64,000 bases of DNA, from contig MZZL01000405.1 of assembly GCA_002749535.1 (NCBI GenBank), positions 903,762 to 967,761 on the forward strand, in the 5' to 3' direction. The notes under the pieces were generated by a model. It ran no database searches and had not been told where the DNA came from. It was given only the letters and a program-made list of their open reading frames with translations. Position numbers and translations under genes: made by a program. Source of the stretch: Apophysomyces variabilis. Its lineage: Eukaryota; Mucoromycota; Mucoromycetes; Mucorales; Mucoraceae. This document shows positions 1 to 11,548 of this stretch, one piece after another (position 1 is the first letter of the stretch; the number at the start of each line of letters is the position of its first letter).

Positions 1-1690
1 GACATATCTACACTGGTCAAGCCATTCCAGTCTCGGAATCTGCTGCAAACTTTAACGTTGGCTTTCAATGGACTCTGTTGGCTCAACCGAAAAGTAGTCT
101 ATCCGCAACCGGAATAGTCCAAAAAGAACAGGCAGACACTGGTAGAAACCTGCATTTCCTATATCCAACCAAGGCATAACAAAATAGGAAGACCCAAACG
201 TAGACAAATCATTCCTACAACAGTCATTCAGTCCTTTCAAAAGTATGTCGAGTGAGATAATTCCCAATTCAAAAAGACTCTCACTTTATGCCAAAAACAT
301 AGCGTAACGGAAGGGATTCTTATACCAAGTGTAGAAGCTACAAGGCCTCGCATTGGAGACTAACACTCTGATTAACATATCATGTAAACACGATCGACAG
401 TGTTCTACATTGATTTTTCTTCTTTTTTTTTTGGAAGGGCTGATGCTGTACCTGGCGCGTAAGATGTTGATGAGGAGACTTGATCTAGAGCGACATGGTC
501 TAAGCAAGGCGACGTCCTACTTCGAAGCACGTGACTTTAATTTCCGGTTTGCCAAGCAAAACGTGCAAAATCTTTCCAAAGGGTTGTAACAGGGAAAATA
601 TCCTTATCAAACGCCGCTGTGGCAATAGAAATTCCAGAAAATTTCTAGATTTTAGGTTTGAGGCATCACTTTGACTAATTCAGGTATGGCCTACAAGGAA
701 TAGGTGTTACAGGCACACTGCCATCGGACTCTGCAGTGCTTCGGAGAATTCCCTACCGAAAAGGAATGTGGAAAAGATCATGTTTGACAGCTGATCCAGT
801 TTTAGGGTCCCTCGTTTAATCGGTCACTGTTTAACCGATCCAATGGCTGTCCTGTGCAACCGGACAGTAAGCTTGCCGTCCCGGAGCTGATCTGGGACTC
901 TCAGGAATGTCTTTCATACAGTACCCTTTCTTAAGTTAAAAAGATAAAAAGAACACTCTATTCTTTCCAATATCGAAAATGGTTGGGGTTAATACAATAG
1001 GGAAGCTTTTCGACTTGAATAATACTTGGTTGCAAAATCATTGCAACGGTGGTTCTGACCACAAAAATAAAAAAAAGTTGGTAGTAAACCAATTGGGAAT
1101 ACACGCCAAGATAATCGTGTTCCATTCTCACGAAATAAACGCTTCAGGAACCAACTTAACTTCTCGCGTATCACTGTTCCCTGTGGGACAGCAAAACATA
1201 TATTCATTGGCAAATTGGATAATGGTAATTTCATGACTACCACTTTACACAATACTCTATCATGCTATTTCTCCTGCTAACCTTAGAGATCCCTAAGCAA
1301 CACACCCCATAAAGTTGCCATAGTGTGTAAATGCCCTATCGTAAAAAGATAGAACGGGAAAAACGTGAGAGTGAGATTAACTTTTGCTTTTCCCCCAAAA
1401 TAGAAAGCAAAGATTTCCATCGGTTACAAGAACAAGCCTTAGATCTAGTTAGTCAAGTGATTTCCGTCAGTTACCGCTACTCAGAGATTAACACAGTAGT
1501 TCCTAAAAATCAATGTTGGGATAAAATGTATAAGGGTGTCGACTGCAGCGAAGCATGTTCGTACATCCCAATAGCATCTTTTATGGCGGCAAAAACATAA
1601 GCTGTAAGCGTATTTGAACAAGGAATATAAAAGAGCAATTACCGATCTTATGAATACCAATCCTTCGCCTACTGTTATAGAAATGACGAA
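1..1690. other. No confident gene
   Basis: I see only short open frames on both strands with no recognisable motif, signal peptide or splice-linked continuation. The longest, about 90 codons near 1331-1600 on the plus strand, is lysine- and serine-rich without a recognisable domain and I do not call it. Non-coding or degraded DNA. Confidence 0.5.
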
Positions 1691-3422
1691 GTACTTTATT
1701 TCCAAAAATTAAAGTCGCATCTAGCAAATTCACCTGGCGCATTTTGGAAACTGGGCTTGACGCTAACAAATAACATTAATTGTCGTGTTATAAGAGTTCG
1801 AGCTGACCACTTTTACATACCTGTCATAAAACTGACGACGCCATACCCATCTCCCCGCCAAGTGAATGCAAGATGCATATATAAATTTCAATTGGTGAGT
1901 AATAGAAGAAAAAAATAACAATCATTCAGTGACACTTACTGAATACCGGGCGTAAAAGCCCTATCCTCTTGACTCGTGGATTCGTTTCTGCCTTTTTGCT
2001 TGCTGCCTCTCAGATCGCCTTAAAGGAGCTCGGGACGATTCTGGTCTTTCTTCTTCTCGTCGGCTGATTCGTCTGCGAGACCTAAGTGGTTCAACCATAG
2101 TCTCGGTTTGGCTGGCTCTTGTTCGACGTCGTGCAGTTGGGGCTATCATGTTCTCTTAACTTTTATAGAATACGTATTGTCTGCTAAAGTCTTCTACAGT
2201 CTTCTTCTTTCATATGATCTGAAAGTTCGTCTGCATCACACCCGGTAAAAAGCTATCTTGGTATGTCTTCGAATAGAGTAAGTAAAAGTTGCAGCATCTT
2301 CGGGTGCATCCGAACAAAGTTTACATAGTTTATGTGATTTCCTTTTCATTGTATAACGGATTTGGATGGAATGTTACATAAGTATTACACATGTAGATAC
2401 AGTTTATAACTCGGTCTACTGTTCCCATCAATAATACCTCAATGTCTATCTTGATTCAAAATTATGTCATGCTTACAGAAAATGACGGGAAAAGAACGAA
2501 AATGACAAGTGAAAGAAAATAAACAAGTGGGTTACATGCTTTCCATTAGCGGTTTTTCTGCTAGATAACCGGAATAATAGTTCAAATTCCTAACCGGATC
2601 GTTTTCACAGCAGTAAAAATGCAAGAATACACAAAGTGCCCTTTATTGATCTTTTTGCAAGTAGGACATCCTGACAACTCGCAGTGCATCTCAAATTCTG
2701 ATATTAAGAAGTCGATTTGCTTATGGGATAGATTGTTAAGGTATTAGATATGTCATTATTGTAGCTTACAGACTCAGGATGCGTCTTATAGAGGTTTGTG
2801 GATTACTTTCTTTTTCGAGCTAAGTGAATGACATCGAGTTTTCAACCTAGCACTATCTAGTTTCTTGGGTTTATTCAGTGGTTCAAATGAGCGCAAAAAT
2901 AATAATTGTGTCCGCCCGAGCTAAATCAATCTGATAAAAATTGAGGGCGGATGGAAAAATATCGGGGAAGGGCGTAAGTATCAAAAAAGCTTTTTTGCAA
3001 GGAAGAAGCGGGCGACAGCAGGCCGGACAAGGGCCCTGATGCGACGGATAGCTTTTGCGGAGATATCGATATGTATTAGGCATGTGGATTGAATGGACGG
3101 TTTGCATTAGAGGAAATAGATTCAACAGACTTAGCGTCTAGGAAAACTTGAGCCAATCATCTCAAGAAGTGAAGCGTTGTGTTGTTTGAGCCTACTAATT
3201 TCAGCCTTGGCAGCAGCGAGTTCTGCTTTTGACTGTTTAATAGTGGGCATGGGGAGAGCTCAAGGATGTGGATGCACTTTTAAAATGAGGTAAAGCGGTA
3301 GCTAAGCAGAAAAAGGACGGCATTTAATTTTTTTTTTTTTCATTTGTTGCGACATTTAATTCCACTGGACTGCGACTTCGATTTTCGTAGTTTGCGAAAT
3401 TGTTTTTGGGAGATACTGTATT
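1691..3422 (-). mobile_element. Internally deleted copy of the Fanzor element
   Basis: Positions 1691-2150 match 25600-26056 and positions 2301-3422 match 28559-29656, in the same order and orientation and with only scattered differences. The middle 2.5 kb of the longer copy, which carries the nuclease domains, is missing and replaced here by about 150 unrelated bases (2150-2300). What remains is the 3' end of the element, including the last 60 or so codons of the nuclease gene (arginine-rich tail, minus strand 1961-2149), the hairpins after the stop codon, and the 5' leader region. It is a non-autonomous derivative. No terminal inverted repeat is visible and the homology stops abruptly on both sides. 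Confidence 0.85.
1924..1962 (-). ncRNA. Tandem hairpins after the nuclease tail (copy 1)
   Basis: On the minus strand the remnant nuclease frame stops at about 1961. It is followed at once by a GGGC/GCCC stem (arms 1958-1961 and 1948-1951, loop of six) and then by a perfect 7-bp stem (arms 1938-1944 and 1924-1930, loop of seven). Both recur in copy 2 at 25833-25870. In TnpB and Fanzor elements the guide RNA scaffold lies at the 3' end of the nuclease gene, so this is the expected place for an omega RNA. The RNA itself is inferred and no transcript is shown. Confidence 0.4.
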
Positions 3423-4343
3423 TAGTTAAGCAGTTCAACAACGTTAAGCTTTTCAGTAGTTCTGTTTGTAATTTTGTCAAGATTGAACGCCATTTAGCAT
3501 CAAAAACAAAAAAAAGCAGAGATCATTATCTATGGAAAAAGAAATAGCCCAGCAACATTCAGGAACAGCAGGCTTGCGCTAGGGAAGGGCAACAAATGAA
3601 TATGAACTCTTCTTCAAGAACTGCGTGTTTATCCATGACTCAGACATTTCCTATGGTATATGTTATGAAAAGATAGCCCTAGGAATCTTCATGAAACCAA
3701 ATGAAGCAATGCATTAGACATTATGCTGTGGTATTTTGTCCAACAGTTGAAAGTATTTCTTTCACCGACAAGCCAATGAAAATATTTGCTCATAACATAT
3801 AGAATTCGGGTCGAAGGATCTTATCTCATCTTGGGTTTCTGCAGGCCTTGTATAGACACGCTTGGGTTTGCTCCCCTAATCTCTTTTGGCTTTGGTGGGA
3901 TACATAGCAAAGGTACATTATGCAAATATGTCGTGTAAACTAACGGGTTAAGAGCGTGCACTTCCTTATCAATGACATAGTTGATAGGTCCAGAATAGTT
4001 ACACTTATTAAACAGCACCAACCAGCCCATTTTCGTACAAGAAATTGAAATGTAAAAGTGTAGACCTGAAGAATAATCTGAGGTTTCAAAAACTGACGTA
4101 TTCATATAAGGATGCTAACATCGCACCATGGAATCTGTTTGAACCGCTGAGATCATAAATTAGTGAAAAGTGATAGTTCCAACCGATTTGGGATAAGTCT
4201 GTCACTACTAGTATCTATCGTAAACGCAATCATCTTGCATCATTCAATAACTCATTTGTTTCGAAGAGCACTGCCCACAAAATGGTCTATTTTTTTAAGG
4301 GAAAAAGATTATGCAAGGGAGAAATCGACCCAAATTCGTTCTT
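3423..4343. other. No confident gene
   Basis: AT-rich intergenic DNA between the deleted Fanzor element and NAA50. No coding frame with recognisable protein features on either strand. Confidence 0.5.
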
Positions 4344-4958
4344 CTATTGCTGAGATTCCACTGACTTGGACAAACGGTAGGCATCTTTGTGTTCTAGTTG
4401 CTTGAAGTATTCCTTTTCGGTTGAAAGCACTTCGAAACCGTGATGCTTGTAAAACAATACTGCATCTTCATCCGAGGTCTGCACATACGCTTCAATCGAT
4501 GCACTTCCCCGCTCTTTCGCCTGATCCAAAATATGATTCAACAGAGTTCGACCTATAACAAAAAAAAATCAGAAAAAATACCAGGAAGCAGTCCATGTTA
4601 AATGTGTGGTATACCTAGACCAAGACGACGATACGGTTGCAAAACGCCCAGCGATTTCAACGTGATCTTGTCTCCATTTTTCTGACTGCAAACAGCGCCA
4701 ACACATACATCATTATAATAGACTAACAGACAAAAAGAAAGGAGCAATGAACAGGCAACATGTCAGGCATGATCCACGTGAAGAAAGAAATCGCAAACCT
4801 AGTTTGGAAAGTTCGCCGGCATCCAGAATGTCATTGTGAGAATGCTCGCCATACCTCGCAGAGAAAATGACATTGTGAAGTTTACGAAGTTGTCCAATGT
4901 TGTTTGGCGTGACATCGCCAAGCGCAACCCGTTGCGATGTGACGTTGCTAGGCGACAT
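4344..4958 (-). CDS. NAA50: N-alpha-acetyltransferase 50 (NAA50/San), catalytic NatE subunit
   Basis: GNAT-family acetyltransferase that transfers acetyl from acetyl-CoA to protein N-termini, usually on the ribosome with NAA10/NAA15. Three exons join in frame: 4958-4799, 4722-4615 and 4552-4344, giving about 158 residues, the usual family length. The N-terminus carries LGDVTPNNIGQLRKLHNVIF, the middle NDVCVGAV and LKSLGVLQPYRRLGLGRTLL (the acetyl-CoA binding loop, R/Q-x-x-G-x-G/A class), and the C-terminus AVLFYKHHGFEV, as in NAA50 orthologues. Both introns (about 76 and 62 bases) are GT...AG. The start is the first ATG in the conserved frame. Nothing unusual is seen. Confidence 0.93.
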
Positions 4959-7152
4959 GATCCCAATAAACCAGAGTGAGCGTTTGCAAAGCTATGGGAT
5001 ACGATAGCCAAACCTTTTCCAACAAATTGTCAGTCACACACAATCAGGTTACCGTAAGAAAACGAAGGAAATATCCTAAGAACCGGGAAAAAGGACACCG
5101 GAACACTATATTTTCAAGCGAGATTGAACAGATACTAATCCTTTTGTCCGGAAAGGAACTCTTTAGTCATTTAATCAAGTTCTATTAAACAGATAACAAA
5201 AGATGGTTTGCTACTGAGAATTTAGCATGAACACTGGCCTAATCCAGCCAATTTGTCCTGTGACCCTTTGCCGCGATAATCTTCACACTGTTAAATAATA
5301 TTGTAGTAGTGGCCGATAGTAAAATAGCGTTATTCGCAGAGATGGAGAGATATAGCACGTGTTTTCTCTTAAGCATGAGACCCAAAATTGATCTTGATAA
5401 ATGAGGCGATTCATTCGTCCCTTCTATCTGACGATAATAGCATTGTTCGTAAGATTAATCTTTTGCAAAATGCAGCTTTCTCCTCTAAAAATGTTCAGGT
5501 AGGCTCCTCTGATACTGATAGAAGCCAAGATGTGGACGCAGCTTTTGTTACTTTACGGAAAGCGTGTGTTCTGATCAAAGGAGAAAAATGGAACGTTCTG
5601 ATAGACTTGGAAGGTACTTACATCACAAGGTTGACCAATGTATCTTCAACCTATCAATCGTTTGTCTTGCTGTAAATTTGCAACATGGCATCATCTGCAA
5701 TTGCAGAGTTTTAAACATACATTGCGAGTAAATTCAAAAAGTCCTTCCGCGTTGGAATTTTTGCCTTCTAATTCTCGCTTCACATCCAGATCGATGAAAT
5801 CCTTTGTCAATTAATTTGAGTAGCCTTTTTGCTACACTGTAACATTATACAACACGTATAAAAGCAGCGGGCTATGCGTTGTTTGACGGTATCAATGCGT
5901 ATTCGAACAGCATCCGGGTAGCACTTTAGAATGGTTTTACATAGGATAACGACAGCTATGACTGACCAATAACCTTGCATGAGAGTCCCGACGAGCATGT
6001 CCTTCATGGGTCATATTCAAAGTAAGGATATATCAGGAGTTTGCCAGATTTTATATTATTCAATTAAGCAATCAATCGAATCTCTTCTTTTTGCTGTATT
6101 GAAGATTTAGTTATTCCGTTTGCCAATGCTAGGGGACGAAAAGGCGATATGCGCCATCCTACCCTTTGTCATTCGGATGCATATTATGAAAAGACCATTG
6201 ATAAACCATAAAAATTTTTGCTGATAAGGCATATCGCAGTAGCGGGAAAACCGAAACTTGCAGTCTGATTTAACGACTATCATCAGTACTGCTAAAAATT
6301 GATTGTCTGATCATTTGACATCCATTCTTTTTTTGTTTCTTTTTGCACGATTGGTGTCTAGCATCCTTGTTATCGTATAACTCTGTATGGACAGTAGCTT
6401 GCAGCAACCCAAACTGGAAAGCCTTTTTTTTTCTGGCCTTTTGATATAGTGGGTATGTGCTCGTTGGTTGATTATATTAAACGAGTTAGTTTTACTTCGA
6501 TTTCTGGGCAATTGCCATATGGGTATATGGAATGCATGTTATTGGGAAGTTAGTCGGCTGTGCGGCACTGTGTGATATCTATTAACAACTGTGTAGCACT
6601 AATGATATACAAGTGGTGGCTGTGCTGACTACTTCCTGTCATTTTTGTAAAAACATTGCGAGCTTAATCGCCCTTTTATTGAGCTAATATTTCCTTTTTC
6701 TTTTATTAACTAGCATAAGATAAATCATATTAATGACGGCTCCTTCAACGGACAAAAAACCAAACAGGGTATTGCTTGCTACTAGTTAGTATAGAAATGA
6801 TCTCTATCGTTTATTCCAAAATCTCCGGTAGAATAATATGAAATCTAGTGCTACCCAACGCTTTGGATGGCCATAACGTTGTCCACTGTTTTAAGGAATT
6901 ATGCCCTAAAATATAAACTCGATTCCGATCTATCCTTTTTTCATGCAAATAAAAAGTTACACACAAATACACTCGTAAAATGATGCTGAGGTCCAGTAAG
7001 AGGGATCCAAGAGGTTAAATCATTGTACAACACAAAGAAGTTGTGCAGGATGAAATGAGAGTTCATGAGATGAAAAAGTCCGAGAGAAGGACAAAATCTC
7101 TATATAAACTTCATGTCTCTCTGTTGGTAACAGATCGTGCTCTTCACGAACA
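4959..7152. other. Intergenic, no confident gene
   Basis: About 2.2 kb of AT-rich DNA. Short frames near 5388-5675 (plus) and 5807-6007 (minus) have no recognisable motif or supporting splice sites. No tRNA or repeat was recognised. Confidence 0.5.
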
Positions 7153-8079
7153 ATGTTCCGTTCTTTGTGGACTTTCCTTGTGCTGGCAGTGGCCGCTGTC
7201 TCCGCAGCCAACGTTGGTGTTGATGTCTCTTCCTTGACGAGCCAGAGCTCTTTCCAGTGTGTTAAAAACTATGGATATACCCGTGCTATTGTTCGCTGCT
7301 ACATTGAAGCCTATGGCCAGAATCCGGTAATACTTTTTTTTAAACAAACAAGGGTTAAATGGGCAGCAGATACACTAACATCAGACTTTAATTTACCTAG
7401 GGTGGAGCCATTGATGGTAACTGTTACCAGAACTATGTAAATGCCAAGAATGCCGGCCTCGAAGTGGATATCTACATGTTCCCTTGCACTGGCCGTAGCA
7501 CCTGCAAATCTCCCGCAACACAAGTTCAGGATATCATTAACTATGTTGGCGCACACAACATGATTGTTGGACGCCTCTGGTTGGATGTCGAAGTTGATCC
7601 TTCTGCTAACAACTGGCCCAGCACTACTAGCAACCGAAATAGTAAGCAAAGTGGTGTATCCTACTAAGATCCTGGAAACTGATATGGTCTTCATAGCTCT
7701 GGTCGCATTCAAGAACTCCTTAAATAGCAGCGGGTGGAAGTGGGGTATCTATTCTTCTTACTATCAATGGCAAAGCATTACCGGTAGCGCTAGCTATAAC
7801 TTGGCTAGCAATGTGCCGCTCTGGTATGCGGTAAGTGTATATAAATCATACTATTTTATTTTCGGGAAAGCTGACGATTGTATTTGAAGCATTACGACGA
7901 AAACCTTAGCTTTTCTGACTTTAGTCCTTTTGGTGGATGGTCCACTCCATCAATCAAGGTAAATAATAAGCACACTTGGCTATATATTCTAAATGACTAA
8001 TACTTGGTATCCCGCACAGCAATACGTGGGCGATGCTAGCTTCTGCAGTGCTAGCTTTGATAAGAACTTTTATGGTTAA
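7153..8079 (+). CDS. Secreted GH25-type lysozyme
   Basis: Predicted muramidase of the glycoside hydrolase 25 fold, hydrolysing bacterial peptidoglycan outside the cell. Five exons (7153-7326, 7401-7641, 7697-7830, 7890-7958, 8020-8079) give about 225 residues. An N-terminal signal peptide (residues 1-18, ending VSAAN) is followed by GVDVSS, which supplies the first active-site Asp, and by a central LWLDVEVDP whose D-x-E pair is the GH25 catalytic motif. Further marks are [13 protein letters not shown] and a C-terminal [12 protein letters not shown]. Several Cys suggest disulphides, as in Entamoeba- and Dictyostelium-type lysozymes. The family is bacterial in wide distribution, so an ancient transfer is possible but not shown. 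The start is the ATG directly before the signal peptide. Confidence 0.88.
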
Positions 8080-8837
8080 AACAATTAAGCGGTCAGCAAA
8101 ATAAACACCCTATTTATTCCGTATACGGATAGACGTATGTAAAATTTGGCAGCTGATATGTTGGCAACAAGGTTCGCTGTTTACGTAGATGGGTCCCCTG
8201 GAATGGCGCAAAAACAACTCTGATTTGTTTGTGTCCGCAGAGATCGTCCCTCTCATCCCGAAGATCGGCGATAAGGAAAAAAAAAATTGAGTAATAACTG
8301 ATAGCTACAAGCTTATAACCGTTCCTTCTGTACAAGACAAATCAGTTTGTATATATGTAAACTGTTGCAATCGGACAGTATCCAGTAGCAAACGCTGACA
8401 GTAGAGTGTACCATTGCTTTTATACTAACCTTCATTGCCATTTTATCCAATAACTACAGCGCATAGAGCACGTTTTGCGGGTATCCAATCCAACTTTTAA
8501 ACCAGCTATCAACTGCTCATTAATGCTAAACTCTGTATCACAGTCGGTTATTTGCGCCTGTGACCTCAGTGTTGGGAATTGTATCGTATAAGAAGAAGGA
8601 AACCTCAATCCGAGGGTACTTAGTGCAACAAAGACTCTTCCACATTAAGAATGAGTTACGAATAGTTTTCGGTTACCGAGGGGGTATGGGCAAATCGGCA
8701 AGTGCATGTGTGTTTCGTGTAATTGCCGTTGTATATTTTGCGAATAAATGAGATGCGTATACGGGTTAAACAAGGTGTGAATGGAACAAGAGTAAGAGGA
8801 GGGGAGTTGCTTTTAACTAACAATACTAATCAGCTAA
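8080..8837. other. Intergenic between lysozyme and TPS2 genes
   Basis: These 3' flanks of two converging genes contain no coding frame I can support. Confidence 0.5.
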
Positions 8838-11548
8838 TCAATTTGCTGTCGCCATTGCCTTAATGGCAGTTGTTACGTCCTGCGCAGTAGGAATATGCCA
8901 AAGGGCCTGCGTCTTTTTGTCTTCTGCACCCACAACAACAGAGAATTTCTTATCGATAGTCGATCTGTTAAGTATTTTGAACATATCCTCATCCGTTCTA
9001 TCGTCTCCACAGCACAAGCAGAAATCGATTTCGTTCAATAGCCGTTTGACGACTTCGCCCTTGTTGACCACTGATGGACGAACTTCTAACTTCTTCTTCC
9101 CTACAAGAACTTCCACTGGCATTTTCGAAAGGATAGCGTTCTCTAGATGATTCTGACACTCTTTAGCTTGGAACGCACCATACTCGGGATCCGCTAAACG
9201 ATAATGCCATGTAACCGCGCATCGTTTATGTTCAATAAAGCTCCCAATCGTTCGTTCAGTATAATAACTGAACACTTCAACAACATCGGCTTTCCATGTC
9301 ATATCTACATGCTCTGTCATATTCATCCATTTGTTCGATCCAGGGTATCTCATAAAGCTTCCATGTTCGGCACTGAGGCCCAGGTTGGAAATATGCCCAA
9401 GCCATTTTTCTAATGTCGCCTCATCTCGACCAGAAATGACCCACACTTCGTTCTTGGGGTCATTGCAGAGAGCCTCAAGTGCGGCCAATGTTTCAGGCAA
9501 TGGCAAGGCGGTATGGGGAGTCTTGCGGATAGGTGTTAAAGTGCCCTTGTAGGTAAAAGTAAGAAGATATTGTCCACTAAAGGGCACAAAACACTTACAT
9601 CATAGTCGAAGCATAGTAACCGTTTTTTAGCCCGTTTATATTTGCATAGCAGCTCCTCTGTGTCCAGTAAAGATGTCAACTTGTTTTGGTCGGGTATAGT
9701 GTGCACTAACATCTTTATGAATGAATGTGCCCAAAATGAGGCCGTATGCGTTTTAACGTGGGACATGAGTTGCTAAACAAGTAAAAAAAAGATTAAGTGT
9801 TCCCGAATACAAAAGACTTAGCAAAACAGCATACCGTTTGTCTCGACAATTTTTCTTCTTCTGACATGAGAAGAGCGTCATTGATGGCCTTTGCTACACC
9901 AATGTAGTCCCAAGGATTCACCATAAGGGCACTGCTCATGGAACTTGAAGTTCCCATAAGTTCAGACAAAATCAGCGGACTATGCTTCTTTTGTTGACAA
10001 ACAACGTATTCTAAACTAGTGGTATTTACACCATCACGTCCGTTCGTGATCAAGGCTGCGTCTGCCATAGAAAGAAGCGCATAATATTCATCTGGTTGAA
10101 TATGATGATGAAAATGATGCACAGGTGCAAATTCGAGAGAGCCGAAAGTCCCATTTATACGAGCGACCATATCGGACACTTTACGTTCTAGTTTCGTGGA
10201 ATCATTCGTCGAATTATCGGTTAGTTGGATCAAGACAACCTGTGTATAAAAGATATCAATTGTTATCCTGGCAATAGACAAGCCGTGCTACCTTGTTGCG
10301 CCAATGTGGGTATTCAATTAAGAACTTTTCGAAGGCTGCCAATTTCTGGAGGACACCTTTGACCAAATCCAGTTTGTCTCTAGCAATTACAACCTTTTTG
10401 CCGGCATACATCTCTGCAATTGCCCTAGTCTTGGGTAATACAAGGGGATCTCTGCATTTTTTTTCGACTCGCACAGGATCGATACCTATTGGAAACGTTC
10501 CTACATGGCACGAATGGGCAGCGCCGCCATCTACACCGTCTGGTGTCGACTCAAGTCCTAGTAGGCGTGTACATGTAGAGATGAAATGACGAGCATAGGC
10601 ATATGTCTAGATACACATTTCGTTAACCATTGTGACTTGTACCCTTCACATTTTCTTTTCGTACCTGAAATCCCACGAGATTAGCACCCATCATTCCTTT
10701 TAATATTTCCTGCCTCTCTTTCGAACGCAAGGGGAAGTGGGTTAGTTTAAGAAGGGTACTTTCCGGGTAATATAGAATGACGTACTGGGGAGACAGCGAA
10801 ATATTTCTGAACTTGCGAATGGTGCATGGACAAATAGACCAATACGCGCCTTAGGTATTTTGGCCCGTACCATCTCAGGCACCAGTAACAAGTGATAATC
10901 GTGAACCCAAACTTATATATAATATATACATACATATGTATAAACGTTCCATTTTTTTCCTTGTTTCTATCTCTTCTTTTTCTTACCGACATCGCCCTCT
11001 CGATAATTCTGCACCACATGGTCCGTATAGAGCTGATTCACAGCTCTGTAAGTCTCCCAATGCCGCTCTTCCGTTCGGCCGTCCGTAGCATCGGTCCAGA
11101 TCATATAATTCAATAAAGGCCACATAACTAGCCTGAATCATTTAAAAAGAATATACAATAAAAAAATAAGGATACTGAACGTACTGGTTTTGCAGTAACC
11201 ATTGTAATGCCCTGCGATGCTCTCATTGTCCAAGAATAACGGGATGCCGTGGTGTTGTTTACTGAAATCACTGGCAATGGCAAGTTTCTCTTCCTCAGTT
11301 AAAGTTGACACGTCTAATGGTGTTCGCGTTTCGGACGATTCGTAAACACGACCGGTCCAGCCGATGAGAAAACTATCCCAATCGTCGCGTAACGAGTCCA
11401 TGCCGGCATACATAGCCGCATGGTCTTGTCTAGGTACGAATGTCCAGCTACGTTCGTTGGAGTCGAAGACGATTTCATGGCCTATTTTGTGGGCCACATG
11501 TATAATACGACGTTTTACAGGCAGTAAAATTTCTTCAGCCGAATCCAT
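8838..11548 (-). CDS. TPS2: Trehalose-6-phosphate phosphatase, Tps2-type (GT20-like plus HAD phosphatase domains)
   Basis: Second enzyme of trehalose synthesis, dephosphorylating trehalose-6-phosphate within the TPS complex in the cytosol. Eight exons read continuously: 11548-11185, 11127-10987, 10911-10786, 10717-10665, 10606-10292, 10239-9835, 9772-9599, 9545-8838. The N-terminal half is a GT20 glycosyltransferase-like domain (WVHDYHLLLVPEMVR, DKLDLVKGVLQKLAAFE, NGRDGVNTTSLEYVVCQ). The C-terminal half is a HAD phosphatase with intact motifs: DYDGTLTPI (nucleophile Asp), WVISGRDEATLEKWLG, SAEHGSFMR and CCGDDRTDEDMF. Domain order and sequence are those of yeast Tps2, whose GT20 part is not catalytic. 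The start is the first ATG ahead of RRIIHVAHKIGHEIVF, and an upstream short exon cannot be excluded. Confidence 0.9.
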
